From the NCBI GenBank assembly GCA_947683425.1, contig CANTUQ010000119.1, positions 4,737,001-4,801,000 of the forward strand: a stretch of 64,000 nucleotides of DNA, read 5' to 3'. The position numbers and the translations under genes were made by a program. Source of the stretch: Excoecaria cochinchinensis (Eukaryota > Streptophyta > Magnoliopsida > Malpighiales > Euphorbiaceae). Each line of letters starts with the position of its first letter. The stretch's first letter is position 1. Shown piece by piece: positions 46,897 through 58,506 of this stretch. The notes under the pieces are model-generated. The model had not been told where the DNA came from. It saw only the letters and a program-made list of their open reading frames with translations, and ran no database searches.

Positions 46897-47475
46897 ATAA
46901 GACAGAATCAAGTGAATATCAGCACTGTTCCAAAGGAGGAACGTTGAATGGTAAGCATGACAAGCAGGTGATGAGAATGAAATTTCTGGGAATTGCTATT
47001 TTAGATTTTGTTCAGATCGGCATGTACACTATATTGATAAATAGGATAGTAGTGTATCAAGAGATACACTAAATATTTATTCATAGTAAATAGTTGAGGT
47101 ATTGATATTATGTTCTTGTATTTTGTAAAAATTGATGTAAATAGTGAGTGGATGACATTATGAGTTATTATATAAGTATGTGATTTGAATTAAATTGGAG
47201 GATGGGCAAAATTGTGTTGGAGTTTGAATTGGAGTAGGACGGATGAATATGTATGTGATTATAGAAGTGTCAAGACTTTCTGTTTACAGGGGGATAGACA
47301 ATATTATAGAGGAGACTCTGTCGAAATTTCGGTAGAATTTAAGTAGCCTATTTGAGAATAATTGTGTGATTAGTAAAGTTTAATAGTGATAAAAAAAAAT
47401 TCCCGGATTTTCGTAATGATTTTAAGAATAGTTTAAGACAATTAAGTTATTATGTACAGTAAAAAGGGTGTTACA

Positions 47476-48645
47476 GTTAGTGGTATCAGAGCAAAGGTTT
47501 AGGCGGTTCTGGCCAATAAGATATTTGGAGAATATATGACATTGTTTATGAGGAATGAGTGTGTGTTGTTTATTATGGACATCCCTATTTAGTTCTAAGT
47601 AGAGATAATTCGGAAAGAGTTGAATAGAAAATCAGAGTTAAGAAATTAAGATGTTCAAAAGTTATGAGATTTAAAGTATGTGAATGTGGAAGAAGGTTGT
47701 GATACTTGAGGTACCTGTCAGTTATCCTTGATAGAGGGGCAATCATTGAATATTTTATGCATGGGCTGGGTCACTATGCACTGTTCTTACATGATACGCA
47801 CATTTGCATTATACTGCATACATGAAACATCATACATTCATTGTATCGGTATCACATGACCATTCATGACAAACATCAAATTTTATGCATATGCCCCAAT
47901 TGAAAGGAAACTGGCGTGGAATATAGTAAGTGTATGGAAGTGAGGTAATGTACCTTCATTGGAGGTAATAAGGAGTGTAACAAAGTTGAGTAAGTAAAAT
48001 AAGGAATTTGAAATTCAATTTAGGAATTGAAAAAGGAAGGGGTGAAGGATCATTAAATGTGTATGAGTAAGAAATTTGTATTCATTTAAATTGTGGGTTT
48101 GATCCTTCTTTGTTAGCGAATTAAGGTATAGAATGTGATAAGATTTCAACCTACTATGGAATGGAATTGTATCTGATTAGATTGACTAATTGGTTATAGC
48201 TTGAATTGGCTTATAAGAGTGAATAAAATTGTGAACTTGGGTACTAGATAGTTAAGTAAAAAGTACTGTAAAATATATGTGATGTTTCAGAAATGGACAA
48301 ATTGTGACTAATGATACTGGTAAATTAGGAAGGAAATGTTATAGTTATTTTGATCAAAGAAAGAGTTTATTGAATGTGTAAGCGATTCTGTATTGAGAAA
48401 ACAATGTGTTTTAGGAGAAATGAATTAAGGATTAAGGTAAGTAAGTAATAAGATGTGTATGCAATTGGTTTTTGGATATAGTGTACATGCCAAAGATGGA
48501 AAATAAAGAAATGATACGATTTTTAGAATGGATATGTTATTGGCTTAAGTATGATATAACTTGGGCCTAATTAGCACGTAAAGTTAAGAAGAAAGTGCAT
48601 TTTTAGACACTTAAAATACTTCTTAGATGTTCGACAAGATTTTAT
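47476..48645. other. 5' internal DNA of element A
   Basis: Follows the LTR. Contains the primer site at 47481-47492 and then AT-rich DNA with stops in all frames. No gag, protease or RT motif seen. Confidence 0.6.
47481..47492 (+). other. primer-binding site of element A (tRNA-iMet type)
   Basis: TGGTATCAGAGC, five bases after the 5' LTR. Confidence 0.92.
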
Positions 48646-49575
48646 AGCTCTGCTGGCTCTAAGTTAATTGATCATGTTGTTAGAATGGGATTTGATGTAG
48701 AAACGGTGTCTAAAGTAATTCAAGAAAATGGGGAAAGAAATACAGGTTCGATTTTTTTTTAGGCTCTTCTCGCATACCTAGTGATTGAAAAAACACATAA
48801 AGAAGAGCTGCATGTTGATTCTGATTGCTGATCTTCAGATTATGATGGGAGCTTTCTCAATGATTTTTCTGACATAGAGAGTTTTGAAATCGAGGAAAAT
48901 TGTTAAACTTGAGCCTGATGATGAGTGGAGCGTTTTGCTGTTTCTGGTGAAGATGGAGTAAGGACGAGACATCGATAGCTCTAAAGAGATGTGGATCACA
49001 TGCCACAATGGTAGATCTTATAGATTTCATAGGTGTTGCTCAAATGGCGAAGCCAAGGATCAAATAGTCTGATGTTGATTATCCTAAACACACAAAGGGG
49101 AGTTTTTATGAATATGGTAGGTGAGAAAGGAAAAAGAAAATGAGGTTGGAAAAGAATCTGCTGTCTAGAAATGATGATAGGCTATGCTTCCCAAATAAAA
49201 TGATTGGACTTGGAGTCCCCATTGTTTCAGAGTTGTAACTAAAAGAACACTTTTAGAAACTGTTATTGGGCCACCTTGTCTCTATTATGAGAATGTAGTA
49301 CCTGCATCTAATGGAGTTTGGAACACTATATCTTGGTTTTTATTGAAGTGGAGTTAAAAGTTGTTGATTGTAAAATATTTTTCTTGTGCTGCAAAGAAAA
49401 AGGGAGAATTAGGCATTGGTCACTTTGGTTAACGGCATTTTCCTTCCTCTAGTGTCTCCACAAATGGTACACGTAACATTATCAATTATAAAGAGATAAT
49501 GACTTCCATGAGATAGATGAATACAATTTAATTGTTTGTAAACTTACATTAGAAATGCAAGTCGATAGAAATGAT
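48646..49575 (+). pseudogene. captured fragment of a DRM de novo cytosine methyltransferase (element A)
   Basis: DRM proteins place cytosine methylation guided by small RNAs and carry UBA domains before a methyltransferase domain with rearranged motifs. Here the plus strand reads, across stops and shifts: a UBA-like helix bundle SSAGSKLIDHVVRMGF..VSKVIQENGE (from 48646), an acidic linker SSDYDGSFLNDFSDIESFE, and a second UBA (LLFLVKM.. and, in another frame, VDLIDFI). A basic stretch (FYEYGR.ERKKKMRLEKNLL) is followed by FPNKMIGLGV, YYENVVPASNGVWNTISW and CAAKKKG, as in DRM2. It ends near FNCL, about 55 bp before the polypurine tract. No introns are visible. The catalytic SAM-binding half is missing. 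At least eight stops or shifts prevent translation, so any role would be at RNA level or ancestral. Confidence 0.85.
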
Positions 49576-49629
49576 GAATCGTGAATTATTGTACTAGTCC
49601 GGAGAAATTTCGAGGACGAAATTTCTTTT

Positions 49630-49643
49630 AAGGGGGGGAGAAT
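49630..49643 (+). other. polypurine tract of element A
   Basis: AAGGGGGGGAGAAT before TGTAATGCC, preceded by TTTCGAGGACGAAATTTC. Confidence 0.92.
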
Positions 49644-50053
49644 TGTAATGCCCCAAAATTTTCGGTGTTTTTATTAATAGCTTAATGTGCTAAATATTTA
49701 TCAAAAGTTAAATTTTGGCGCATAAGAGGTCGAATTTCTTCTTAAAGCTATTCAACTTAATTATTGAAATAAATTATTAGACAAATATATGTATAAACAT
49801 AGAGGTATGTTTACATGTAATTGGATAAGAAAATAATAAACTAAGAAATAAAGAGTAAATAGACAAGATAAATAATTTTTCCATGTGACAATTTTTATTC
49901 GTCTAAAAGTGTCCAAATATTGGAGTGAATTATAGACTAGAATAAGTGGGAATTGTATGATATAGAAAATAAATTAATTAAAACATGTGAAAATTTCTAT
50001 GGGTCTAGAATTATCTAGACAAGTGGGACTAGTGTAAGCTAGAATTATCGGGA

Positions 50054-50560
50054 ATGAAAAGAAAGGGAAAACACGGTGAAGGGAAGGGAAGAAACCGAAG
50101 GAAGAAAGAGAGAGGAAGAGAGAGAGAGAGGGAGAGGCGGAAGGCACCGCCGGCGACGGCGATCGGGGTGGCAATCGGACCGATGCACACGGCAAAGCCG
50201 TTCCGTGGCGTCTACCTCCGGTTCACGGTGGCGTCAGTCCAGGAGATCGAAAGAGGAACCGAAGCTTCCTCAGCGTTTTCCGGCGAGCTCCGACGGCGAG
50301 AGGTGACACGAACACCACGACTAGACTCACGGCATCAAGGCGAAGCTTCCGGTGGCCGTGGATCCCCCTCAATCGCCGGCGACGAGAAGATCGGAGAGGG
50401 AGAAAACCGAACCTACCGACGACGATTCCGACAAAACGGAGGGCGGTCTCGGCGCGTGACCACCGGAACGGCAATCCCGATGTGGCGAGCTTTCTTCCGA
50501 TGGTCTCAGCGCCTCCGGTGGAGCTCCGGCGACACTCCGGTGAGGCTCCGGCGACTGTGA
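50054..50560 (+). other. open frame in GC-rich leader of A 3' LTR
   Basis: 168-codon open frame, basic and glutamate/arginine-rich (REEERER-type) then SIAGDEKIGEGEN and RWSQRLRWSSGDTP. No family recognised. The 5' LTR copy is stopped at about codon 123 by CGA to TGA, and B has the C-terminal phrase in diverged form. The CpG-rich, stop-poor composition alone could explain the length, so coding status is unproven. Confidence 0.3.
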
Positions 50561-53277
50561 CGGGACCAAAAATAGCAGAAAAATCCGTTATGTGGCCACC
50601 AAAATTATTTTTCTAAGTGATTTTTCTGATAAACTAAAAATTATTGAGTGATTTTACTAAATACAGTATGTGTGTTGTTATGGTTTACTAAGTTAAATGA
50701 TAAATTGGCTAAGGTAATTGAGTAATTAGATTGATTAAATTGAGTTTAACAAATTATTAACAATTAGCTATTGAAATTTGATAAGCTGTTATGGTGTAGT
50801 TTTTCCTGCAATCATAACGAAATTTAAAATGATCCGAGCAGTGAGAGGTCTGTTGTTAACGATTTTCATTACGATGTAAAAATGCATAAGAAAGTGAAAT
50901 ATATTATGGTAATAAGTTTGATAAACCCATAGATTATAAGTTATAAAATAATGTAACAATAGTTATATGATGAGCAAAAGATTTTGAATAATTAGTTAGA
51001 TAAATCAATTAAGTTGAATCTTTTTGTTTAAAAAGCTAAACCATACATTGAATATAAAGAATTTTGTTGTAATTGTAATGTGATGCATAGAAGTTATAGT
51101 TATAAGTCCAAATGTAACTGAAATTAAATGTTAGAACGATTTTAAGGTAGAAATAAAAAAAATGTATTTTGATTTTGTAAAAATCAAATTAAACTTGGGA
51201 ATATATGGGTTAAGTTAGGATGTGACTACTGAGGACAAGTGAGGTTGAGTTGTTAGATGGGAATTTAGACCGACTAATTAACCACAAATTGGTAAATTTT
51301 TCCAATGAGATGGATTATGCATATTAAGCTTAAATAAGATCTGTGCATATAAGTGTTTATTTTTAAAGCGAATGCATGAATGAGGCATATTCCAAGAAAA
51401 TTTAATGTAAGCATTATAAGTGAAGAGTGATAAAAAAATTAAATGAAAGTTGAATGTTCGACATATATAACATGTATTAAGAATAATATAAAAGTATGCG
51501 AATTAAATATGTGAATTTTGGAATTTTGTAATGTGTGTAACAGCGTGAACTAAGGCAAGGAAAGACAATAAAATAATATTCAAATGAAGAAATCAAGTGG
51601 AAGGATTTAAGGAAGGTGATGTGGGTTAATAAATAGTCATAAAAATTACATTAGATGATGAATGGATAAATATAGGGAATGCCTATATAAATAATAATGT
51701 ATAATCGGTTCAATATGAAATAAACTTAATTTGACAAAATAAAATGGAAGTGAATTGGAATGGAAAGAAAGAGTGGTGGTTGAATGTATACTTATATGTA
51801 TATGAAGTATATTATAATTATTAATGTATTTTAATTATAAAACATGATTAATGGCTTGCTATGAAGCTAAGTTAGTGAAATGTGATAAATAAATGAAATT
51901 ATATGAGAAAATGATGATGGATGATACTGGGATTAATTCAGGAAAAATTGAATTGAAATGTATATTGATCTTATTTTATGTAAAGATCAAAGTTTGGATT
52001 TGTTTAAATAACATTCATTAATGTGGCCCTATTCGATCAGCTGGTAGTCAAGTCTAGTTCAGGATATAGTGGCTAGCCATAGGGACATAAGACTGCGGGA
52101 GTGAGCATGACGTCTCACTATCTTTATAGGTCATTGATGACCTATTCTGTATTTTTAAAAGTATCTGTACTGGAATGTACTGGAGTAATCCTTCGGGGTT
52201 CTTCAGGTTTGGAATGTACTGGAGTAATCTTTCGGGGTTCTTCAGGTTTGGAATGTACTGGATTGATCCTCTAAGGTCTCTCCAGGTTATTGTGAGCTCT
52301 TAGGGGTTCACATCCCGTTTATCCTGTGCATAGAGTCTGCCAGCATTGTACTATGGGCAAAATGGTAAATTGCAAAGTGAATTGGTGAATGTGAAATAAT
52401 TGTGTGAATCATGAAATTGAATGACTAATAAAGGAAGACTGGTAAATGGTGGATTTAAATAATAAACCATATTAAATGTATAATCTAAGAAGTTAGATGG
52501 CATGGATAAAAGTAAATATGGATTGAGAAGCCATAAAGTAACTTAAAGAGAGAAGTAAAGTTGAAGGATAAGTAGTACAATTAATAAAGAGATGTTAACT
52601 AAGAGGTATGAGTGAAATTTAAAGTTTAATATGTATATATGTGTGTATAGATTTGGATGAAAGTTAACTAATGTATAAAATGATTTCGAATTTTGATAAA
52701 GTTGATGGTTCGATGTTAAAACTTTAATTGAATAAATAATATTAATAAATGAGCCTATGAAATTGGTGATATGAAAAAGTGGCTTTATGAACCTTATATT
52801 CACCAATATGTATTACATGAGTGCAAATATGCATAGTAGTGGGTATTATTGGGTTAGATAAATGCTATAATAACCGATAATGTAGGAATGAAATATTACC
52901 TACTATTTTAGAAGTATATTGTCTGTTTAATATTGCACGACAATAGTAAAATGATGCATGATAAGTGAGTATTACACATTATTAAAATACAGAAAGATCT
53001 CAGTCGTTAATGTGCAAATTTGATTATGAAGTTTTAGGAAATTTTAGCTATTATGAATATTGAATGTATTGCAGACTTACTGCTTCACTCTGCAAATCCT
53101 TCAATTTAAATTTGGGGATAAATAGTAATGGATATATATATTAATCATAAATTGTGATATTTTTGAAAGGAGAAACTAATTAGCGATTTGAACGTAAACA
53201 AATACTAAGGTATGTATGTTTAACTTATATGTGTATACTTAGTACTTTTATGATTTGGACAAGTAAATTTGGTAGTC

Positions 53278-53322
53278 ACCACTAAGCGTAAAGCTTAGCG
53301 CGTGGTTTATCCTCGCGCAGGT
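53278..53322 (+). other. conserved LTR double stem-loop (A 3' LTR)
   Basis: Identical to the 5' LTR copy at 46852-46896. Confidence 0.75.
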
Positions 53323-53901
53323 ATAAGACAGAATCAAGTGAATATCAGCACTGTTCCAAAGGAGGAACGTTGAATGGTAAGCGTGACAAGCAGATGATGA
53401 GAATGAAATTTCTGGGAATTGCTATTTTAGATTTTGTTCAGATCGGCATGTACACTATATTGATAAATAGGATAGTAGTGTATCAAGAGATACACTAAAT
53501 ATTTATTCATAGTAAATAGTTGATGTATTGATATTATGTTCTTGTATTTTGTAAAAATTGATGTAAATAGTGAGTGGATGACATTATGAGTTATTATATA
53601 AGTATGTGATTAGAATTAAATTGGAGGATGGGCAAAATTGTGTTGGAGTTTGAATTGGAGTAGGACGGATGAATATGTATGTGATTATAGAAGTGTCAAG
53701 ACTTTCTGTTTACAGGGGGATAGACAATATTATAGAGGAGACTGTCGAAATTTCGGTAGAATTTAAGTTGCCTATTTGAGAATGATTGTGTGATTAGTAA
53801 AGTTTAATAGTGATAAAAAAAAAAATTTCCGGATTTTCGTAATGATTTTAAGAATAGTTTAAGACAATTAAGTTATTATGTACAGTAAAAAGGGTGTTAC
53901 A

Positions 53902-53906
53902 TCACA
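53902..53906. other. TSD TCACA, right copy of element A
   Basis: Matches 43214-43218. Confidence 0.92.
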
Positions 53907-54782
53907 TGCGTAAACCTACAATGGTATCAAATATCAACACCTTACCGTGCGAAGTCACATGAGATTTGCACATACAATAGTCATAACCCAGTACCCATGC
54001 ATGAACTGACAACCCAATCCAAAGCGACACAATTATCATATAATAACGCACCCAACTATCATGTTGAGAATACTAGCTATCTAACATACCTTGACATGCC
54101 ATACACACACTAGTCAAAATCCAAGGGATGACATCCAAAGCACCACATAACCGCTTCACAACTCTAATATATAAACATCATGCCGAAAACACTCTAATAG
54201 CGGAAACCGAAGGCATACTCACATAACATCACATTCATATCATCACCAAGTAGAAAGTACAGTTAAATCTTACATACTTACAGCCACAACTGCTTCGGTT
54301 CACATGCTTATATAATAAAACCATGCTGAGTCACATACATAAATACATTAGTCGGATCACATTCAAGCATTCTGAAACTATAACACAACACATGACAAAT
54401 GCGGATAATAGTGTAAGGTATCCAATCATGCTTACCATATAAAGACATACATTCCGAAGCTCAAATATATGTTCATATACTTATAAACTGATTTTCCCAA
54501 ATCATTACCTTGCTCATTCGGATATCACATTCTTATAGATATTTCAAAGTAAAACCAAATAACAAGGCACCTGCTGACTCACAATAGTGGATAACGAGTG
54601 AACTGATTAGTACCTTACGGGTACAAATCGGCCAAAGGGTACCTTACGGGTACGAATCGAAAACCATTTTATTTGTCACAATTGAAACATTTTACTGAGG
54701 GGGATCTTAAACAAGATCCAAACACATTAAAAAGGATCGCGAAGATCTGCACATATAAAGGGTTCGCGAGGAACCAAACGGG

Positions 54783-54847
54783 GGACCTGATCAGGGTCCA
54801 AACGTCCAAAGGGCTACAGCTAACTGAACTCTATTAGGCATGCCTAA
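54783..54847. other. conserved palindrome pair in solo LTR C
   Basis: GGACCTGATCAGGGTCC (54783-54799) and TTAGGCATGCCTAA (54834-54847), in the same order and spacing class as in H. Confidence 0.6.
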
Positions 54848-55744
54848 CTATCCACTAGACTGACTCTCGCAGGCTATGCATAAAACATTTCACGTTTCGA
54901 ATCGCACAACGCATAAATATATATATACATCATGCATAAACCAGAGTACGATAGACATATAAATATGTTCATAAAGGCGGTCATATATCATGCAATTCCC
55001 ATTGCAAAACATAAAACAGTCAACACACCTTAACATTAAACAATATTCTAAAGCATGTCGAAACCAAGTATAGAAGCACTACCATGCCAATGATTATCAA
55101 TACAAAATCCTAATCATGCGGTAGGTGAGGATAACTAAGCACAAATCACGCATAATCCAAAATTACATTTAAACATAACACATTGAGATCAAAGGCTAAA
55201 GCATAATAATGCATTCAGACATCAACCATATTATTCAAATAAATTTGGCATAGCATACTATCAATCATACCTCATACAATTCATATTCTGAAGCATGCAA
55301 CAATTCAATCAATGACATTTTAGCACTACTCAATATACTAATGCATGTCAGGAACACATATGGAATCATATTATGCCAATGATTAATAACGCATAATCTC
55401 AATCATGGAATGAGATAATATATTCTTAAGCATGGCAGAATTAATCTCAGGGGAAGAGGATCAGATCAAGGATATGCATAACATATTGCTAATCTCAAAT
55501 AAATTAGGATGATCATTTAAATAAACAAAGTAATATAGCACACAGTAGAGAAAAAGCCATAAAAGCATTTGAAAGTCATTTTATAAGAAACTAGTCACTT
55601 AGGGAACAAGGCAAAACCGAAAAGGCCATATAAGAGCATATAAAAGTATGACATGAATCATACAGCGGTAAAGGTCCATACAGAAGAAATTGGAAGTTCA
55701 TTATGGTTGAAACTGGGCAAAATCGGAAAATGGGGCTGAAGGGA

Positions 55745-56125
55745 GGTCGGTCACGAGCCATGTCACGACTCGTGACTGGCCTCAAAGGAGGGTCACGAGT
55801 CGTGACTCTATGTCACGTCTCGTGACATGCAAGGGAGTCACGGGACGTGACTCTAAGTCACGCCTCGTGACATGCAAGAGAGTCACGAGCCGTGACTCTA
55901 AGTCACGAGTCATGACTTGCCTCATACAGGGCAATCACGCTTCGCGACTGGGAGTCACGCCTCGCGACTGCTTCCAGCCCGCCGAGAAGTCACGCGTCGT
56001 GAATGGGAGACAGAGTCACGCGTCGTGACTGAGAGTCACGACCCGTGACTTGCCTCACAAGGGAGTCACGAGTCCTGACTCTAAGTCACGACTCGTGACT
56101 TGCCTCTCACAAGGCAATCACGACA
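55745..56125. repeat. CpG palindrome array of the TCACGA/TCGTGA type (solo LTR C)
   Basis: At least ten units like AGTCACGAGTCGTGACT or GTCACGCCTCGTGACA, often joined by TCTA or TGCAAGGG. Each unit is self-complementary around a central CG-rich core. It occupies the place of the TCGCGA array in H and E. Confidence 0.9.
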
Positions 56126-57283
56126 CACACGAACACTGGAAACGGAAATTCTATCAAAATCACTATTTTCCGTTCCCAGCATGCCCAAAATTCAAAGAAC
56201 TCAACAAAACCATTTTCAATCTGATTCAAAACACTACCAAACTCATCTTACCTTCCAATCGATCTTCCAAAATGGCATAAAACCAACTTAATTCAACAAT
56301 CAAAACAATCAAAATCATGCATAAAGACATTCTTTTCCTTCAAGAACAGAAACCCTAAAAGTTACGCTAAGTTCAAACCCAAACTCAGTAACTTCAATTC
56401 AACCCTTAACATGCATTACTAACACATCTACTCACATAAATCATGCATGTACACATTCCAAAACACACCAAATTCCAGAAATTAAACCATGCAACACATT
56501 TATAACCTAAGTGAGAATTAGGGCAGAGACATTCAAAAATTCACAAACTGAAATTGAAGAACACAGAGCTCCCAAACCTGGAATTGAAGATCCAAAAATC
56601 ACACTTCCAGCTTCAATCCTTAATCCTAAACTTGTCCTTAAGTTTCTTCTTGCAATCCAAAGCTTGCACAAACAAAAAACCCACAAAATCCTTAGCCAAA
56701 CCCTACCTGAAGATAAAACCAGTAGAAGAAGAAGAAGAAGAAGAACACGTACAAAACCTTAAACTCCAACTTACCTCTTCAAGCAAAACACAAGCTCCAC
56801 CAAGACACCCAATCACGCACACAACCAAGGAAGGGGAGACAAGGAACGGGAAAAGGAAAAGATAGAAAATCAAAGAGGAGGAGAAGAGAGAGCAGAAAAC
56901 GTGATCTGCTCTTCTCCCTCATTCTTTGTCTCTTTTTCTCATTTTCCCATTAATTGCCCACCTACCAAGCCCACTTGGCAACTCCCAATTGGACCACAAA
57001 ACCCACTTAAATTTTCCAAACCAAAACACCATACACTCACATGCACCCAATCCTTTCTTTAAGGCACCAAACTTTAGTCACACTAAATTATTTCTAATAA
57101 CCCACTTTAATCCTACTTCCATACACCACAAACACACTCTAATATTTCTCTTCTTAACATACTTAATTAATTATTTGCCAATAAGTCCTTATTATCCAAA
57201 TTCTCATGTACAAATTACTGAAATACCCTTGCATTCTCGACTTAGCATGCACATTCCGACCAGGGTTATTTTGGGGTGTGACA

Positions 57284-57288
57284 GGCCC
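57284..57288. other. TSD GGCCC, right copy of solo LTR C
   Basis: Matches 42522-42526. Confidence 0.9.
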
Positions 57289-57909
57289 AATAGTAGCTTC
57301 TGGAGGTGTTCTATGAGTTACAACCTCTGGATCAGTGGAGACTCCAAATCCAATCATTAGATTTGGGAGGCATAGCATCTCATCATCTTCAGGCAGCAGC
57401 TTCTTTTCCAACCTCATTTGCTTTTTCCTTTCCCACCTATCATATTCATAAAAACTCTTCTTTTTGTGTTTAGGGCAATCAACATCAGACTGCTTGATCC
57501 TTGGCTTCACCATTTAAATAGCACATATGAAATCTATAAGCTCTATAATTGTGGTATGTGATCCACATCTCTCTAGAGCTATCAATGCCTCGTCCTCAGA
57601 GTACCCCATCTTCACCAGAAACAGCAAAATGCTCCCCTCTTCATCAGACTCAGATTTAACAATTTCCCTCACTTTCAGAACTCTTTGTGTCAGAAAATTC
57701 ATTATGACAACTCCCATCATAATCTGAAGACAAGTAATTAGAATCAACATGCAGCTCCTCTTTGTGTGATTTTTCAATCACCGAGTATGCGAGGAGAGTC
57801 TAAAATTGAATATGTATTTCCTTCCCCGTTTTCCTAAATTACTTTGGACATCGATTCCACATCAACCCCATTCCAACAAAATGTTCAATTAACTTGAAGC
57901 CAAAATAGC
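57284..57909 (-). pseudogene. captured DRM cytosine-methyltransferase fragment, 5' part (element B)
   Basis: Minus strand, 5' to 3': decayed first UBA (LIEHFVGMG near 57900), acidic linker in a shifted frame, then the open frame 57777-57514 with SILLFLVKMGYSEDEALIAL and ERCGSHTTIIELIDFICAI (a UBA domain; DRM2 has DRCG..VLVDSIYA-like sequence there). A TAA at 57516-57514 stands where copy A reads CAA (Gln). The frame then continues from 57513: MVKPRIKQSDVDCPKHKKK, FYEYDRWERKKQMRLEKKLL, PNLMIGFGV, THRTPPEATIGP. The last two are DRM signatures just before the catalytic part, which continues at 42526 beyond solo LTR C. Better preserved than copy A in this stretch, though the element is older. No introns. 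Confidence 0.87.
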
Positions 57910-58494
57910 TAGTAGATAGTCTTGACGAACATTTAAAAAGTGTTTCAAGTGTCAAAAATGCACTTTCTTCTTCTTAACTTTATGCGTTAATCAAGCCCAA
58001 GTTGTATCATACTTAAGCCAATAACATATCCATTCTAAAATCATACCATTTCTTCATTTTCCATCTTTGGCATGTACACTCTACTCAAAAATCATTTGCA
58101 TACACGTCCTATTACTTACTTTCTTTAATCCTTAGTTAACTCCTTATTACCTCCAATCTACTATTATCTTTCTATAGGCACATATATCTCACTACTATAC
58201 ACTTACTATACATATCATGTCAGTTTCCTTTCAATTGGGGCATATACATTTAACTTGGTGTCTATTATGAAGGATCACACAACGATAATGCAATGAATGT
58301 ATGATGTTTCATGTATGCAATGTTATGAGAATGCACATTTCATATAATAACGATGCATATTTACCCATCCCATGCAGAGAATGTTCAATGACTGCCCCGC
58401 TATCAAGGATAACTGACAAGTACGTAAAGCATCACCACTCGTTCATCTCCGATCCAGATCCTATTTTTTTATACACAGAAATGCCTAAACCTTT
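57910..58494. other. 5' internal DNA of element B
   Basis: Counterpart of 47493-48645 in A on the opposite strand (shared phrases such as the GGCATGTACAC and CAATTGGGGCATATAC areas). No coding motif. Confidence 0.6.
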
Positions 58495-58506
58495 GCTCTG
58501 ATACAA
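58495..58506 (-). other. primer-binding site of element B, degenerate
   Basis: Minus strand TTGTATCAGAGC; one base differs from the TGGTATCAGAGC of A and H. Confidence 0.8.

Larger units (their letters stand above)
43219..47475 (+). repeat. 5' LTR of element A
   Basis: GC-rich leader at 43640-44160 ending in a donor-like CCG/GTATGT (44161), long AT-rich interior, 39-bp repeats at 45748-45865, double stem-loop at 46852-46896, end at GTGTTACA. The leader has a premature TGA where the 3' LTR reads CGA, one of a few tens of differences seen by eye. Confidence 0.95.
43219..53901 (+). mobile_element. element A: young non-autonomous LTR retrotransposon carrying a DRM fragment
   Basis: 10,683 bp. 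LTRs of 4,257 and 4,258 bp that look almost identical, perfect TSD TCACA, primer site TGGTATCAGAGC and polypurine tract AAGGGGGGGAGAAT. The 2,168-bp interior has no gag or pol motif. Its 3' half is a captured, broken piece of a host DRM gene. Ends TGTAATGCCCC..GGGTGTTACA. The LTR family is shared with B in opposite orientation. The TTCGAGGACGAAATTTC before the polypurine tract resembles Tekay-type chromoviruses (inference). It must have been copied by proteins from an autonomous relative. Confidence 0.95.
49644..53901 (+). repeat. 3' LTR of element A
   Basis: Near-identical to 43219-47475. The donor-like site is TTATGT here (50587) instead of GTATGT, and the leader frame is open for 168 codons. 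Confidence 0.95.
42527..57283 (-). mobile_element. solo LTR C, split by element A
   Basis: TGTAACACCCCC..GGGTGTGACA with TSD GGCCC. Without element A (43219-53901 plus one TSD copy) it is about 4,069 bp. No second LTR, primer site or coding region, so it is a solo LTR. It holds the double stem-loop (42943-42987), GTGGATAACGAGTGAAC (54590), the palindrome pair (54783-54847), a TCACGA..TCGTGA array (55745-56125) and CCCAAACCTGG at 56571. Related to E, H and F in module order. Confidence 0.92.

Noticed and set aside
57163..57283. C-terminal tail of the 116-codon minus frame beyond THRTPPEATIGP
   Set aside because: This part reads into solo LTR C and is not DRM-derived.
57284..57909. Possibility that the DRM reading is a resident host gene
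   Set aside because: It lies between the primer site and polypurine tract of element B, a second copy lies at the same place in A on the other strand, it has no intron structure, and it ends before the catalytic half.
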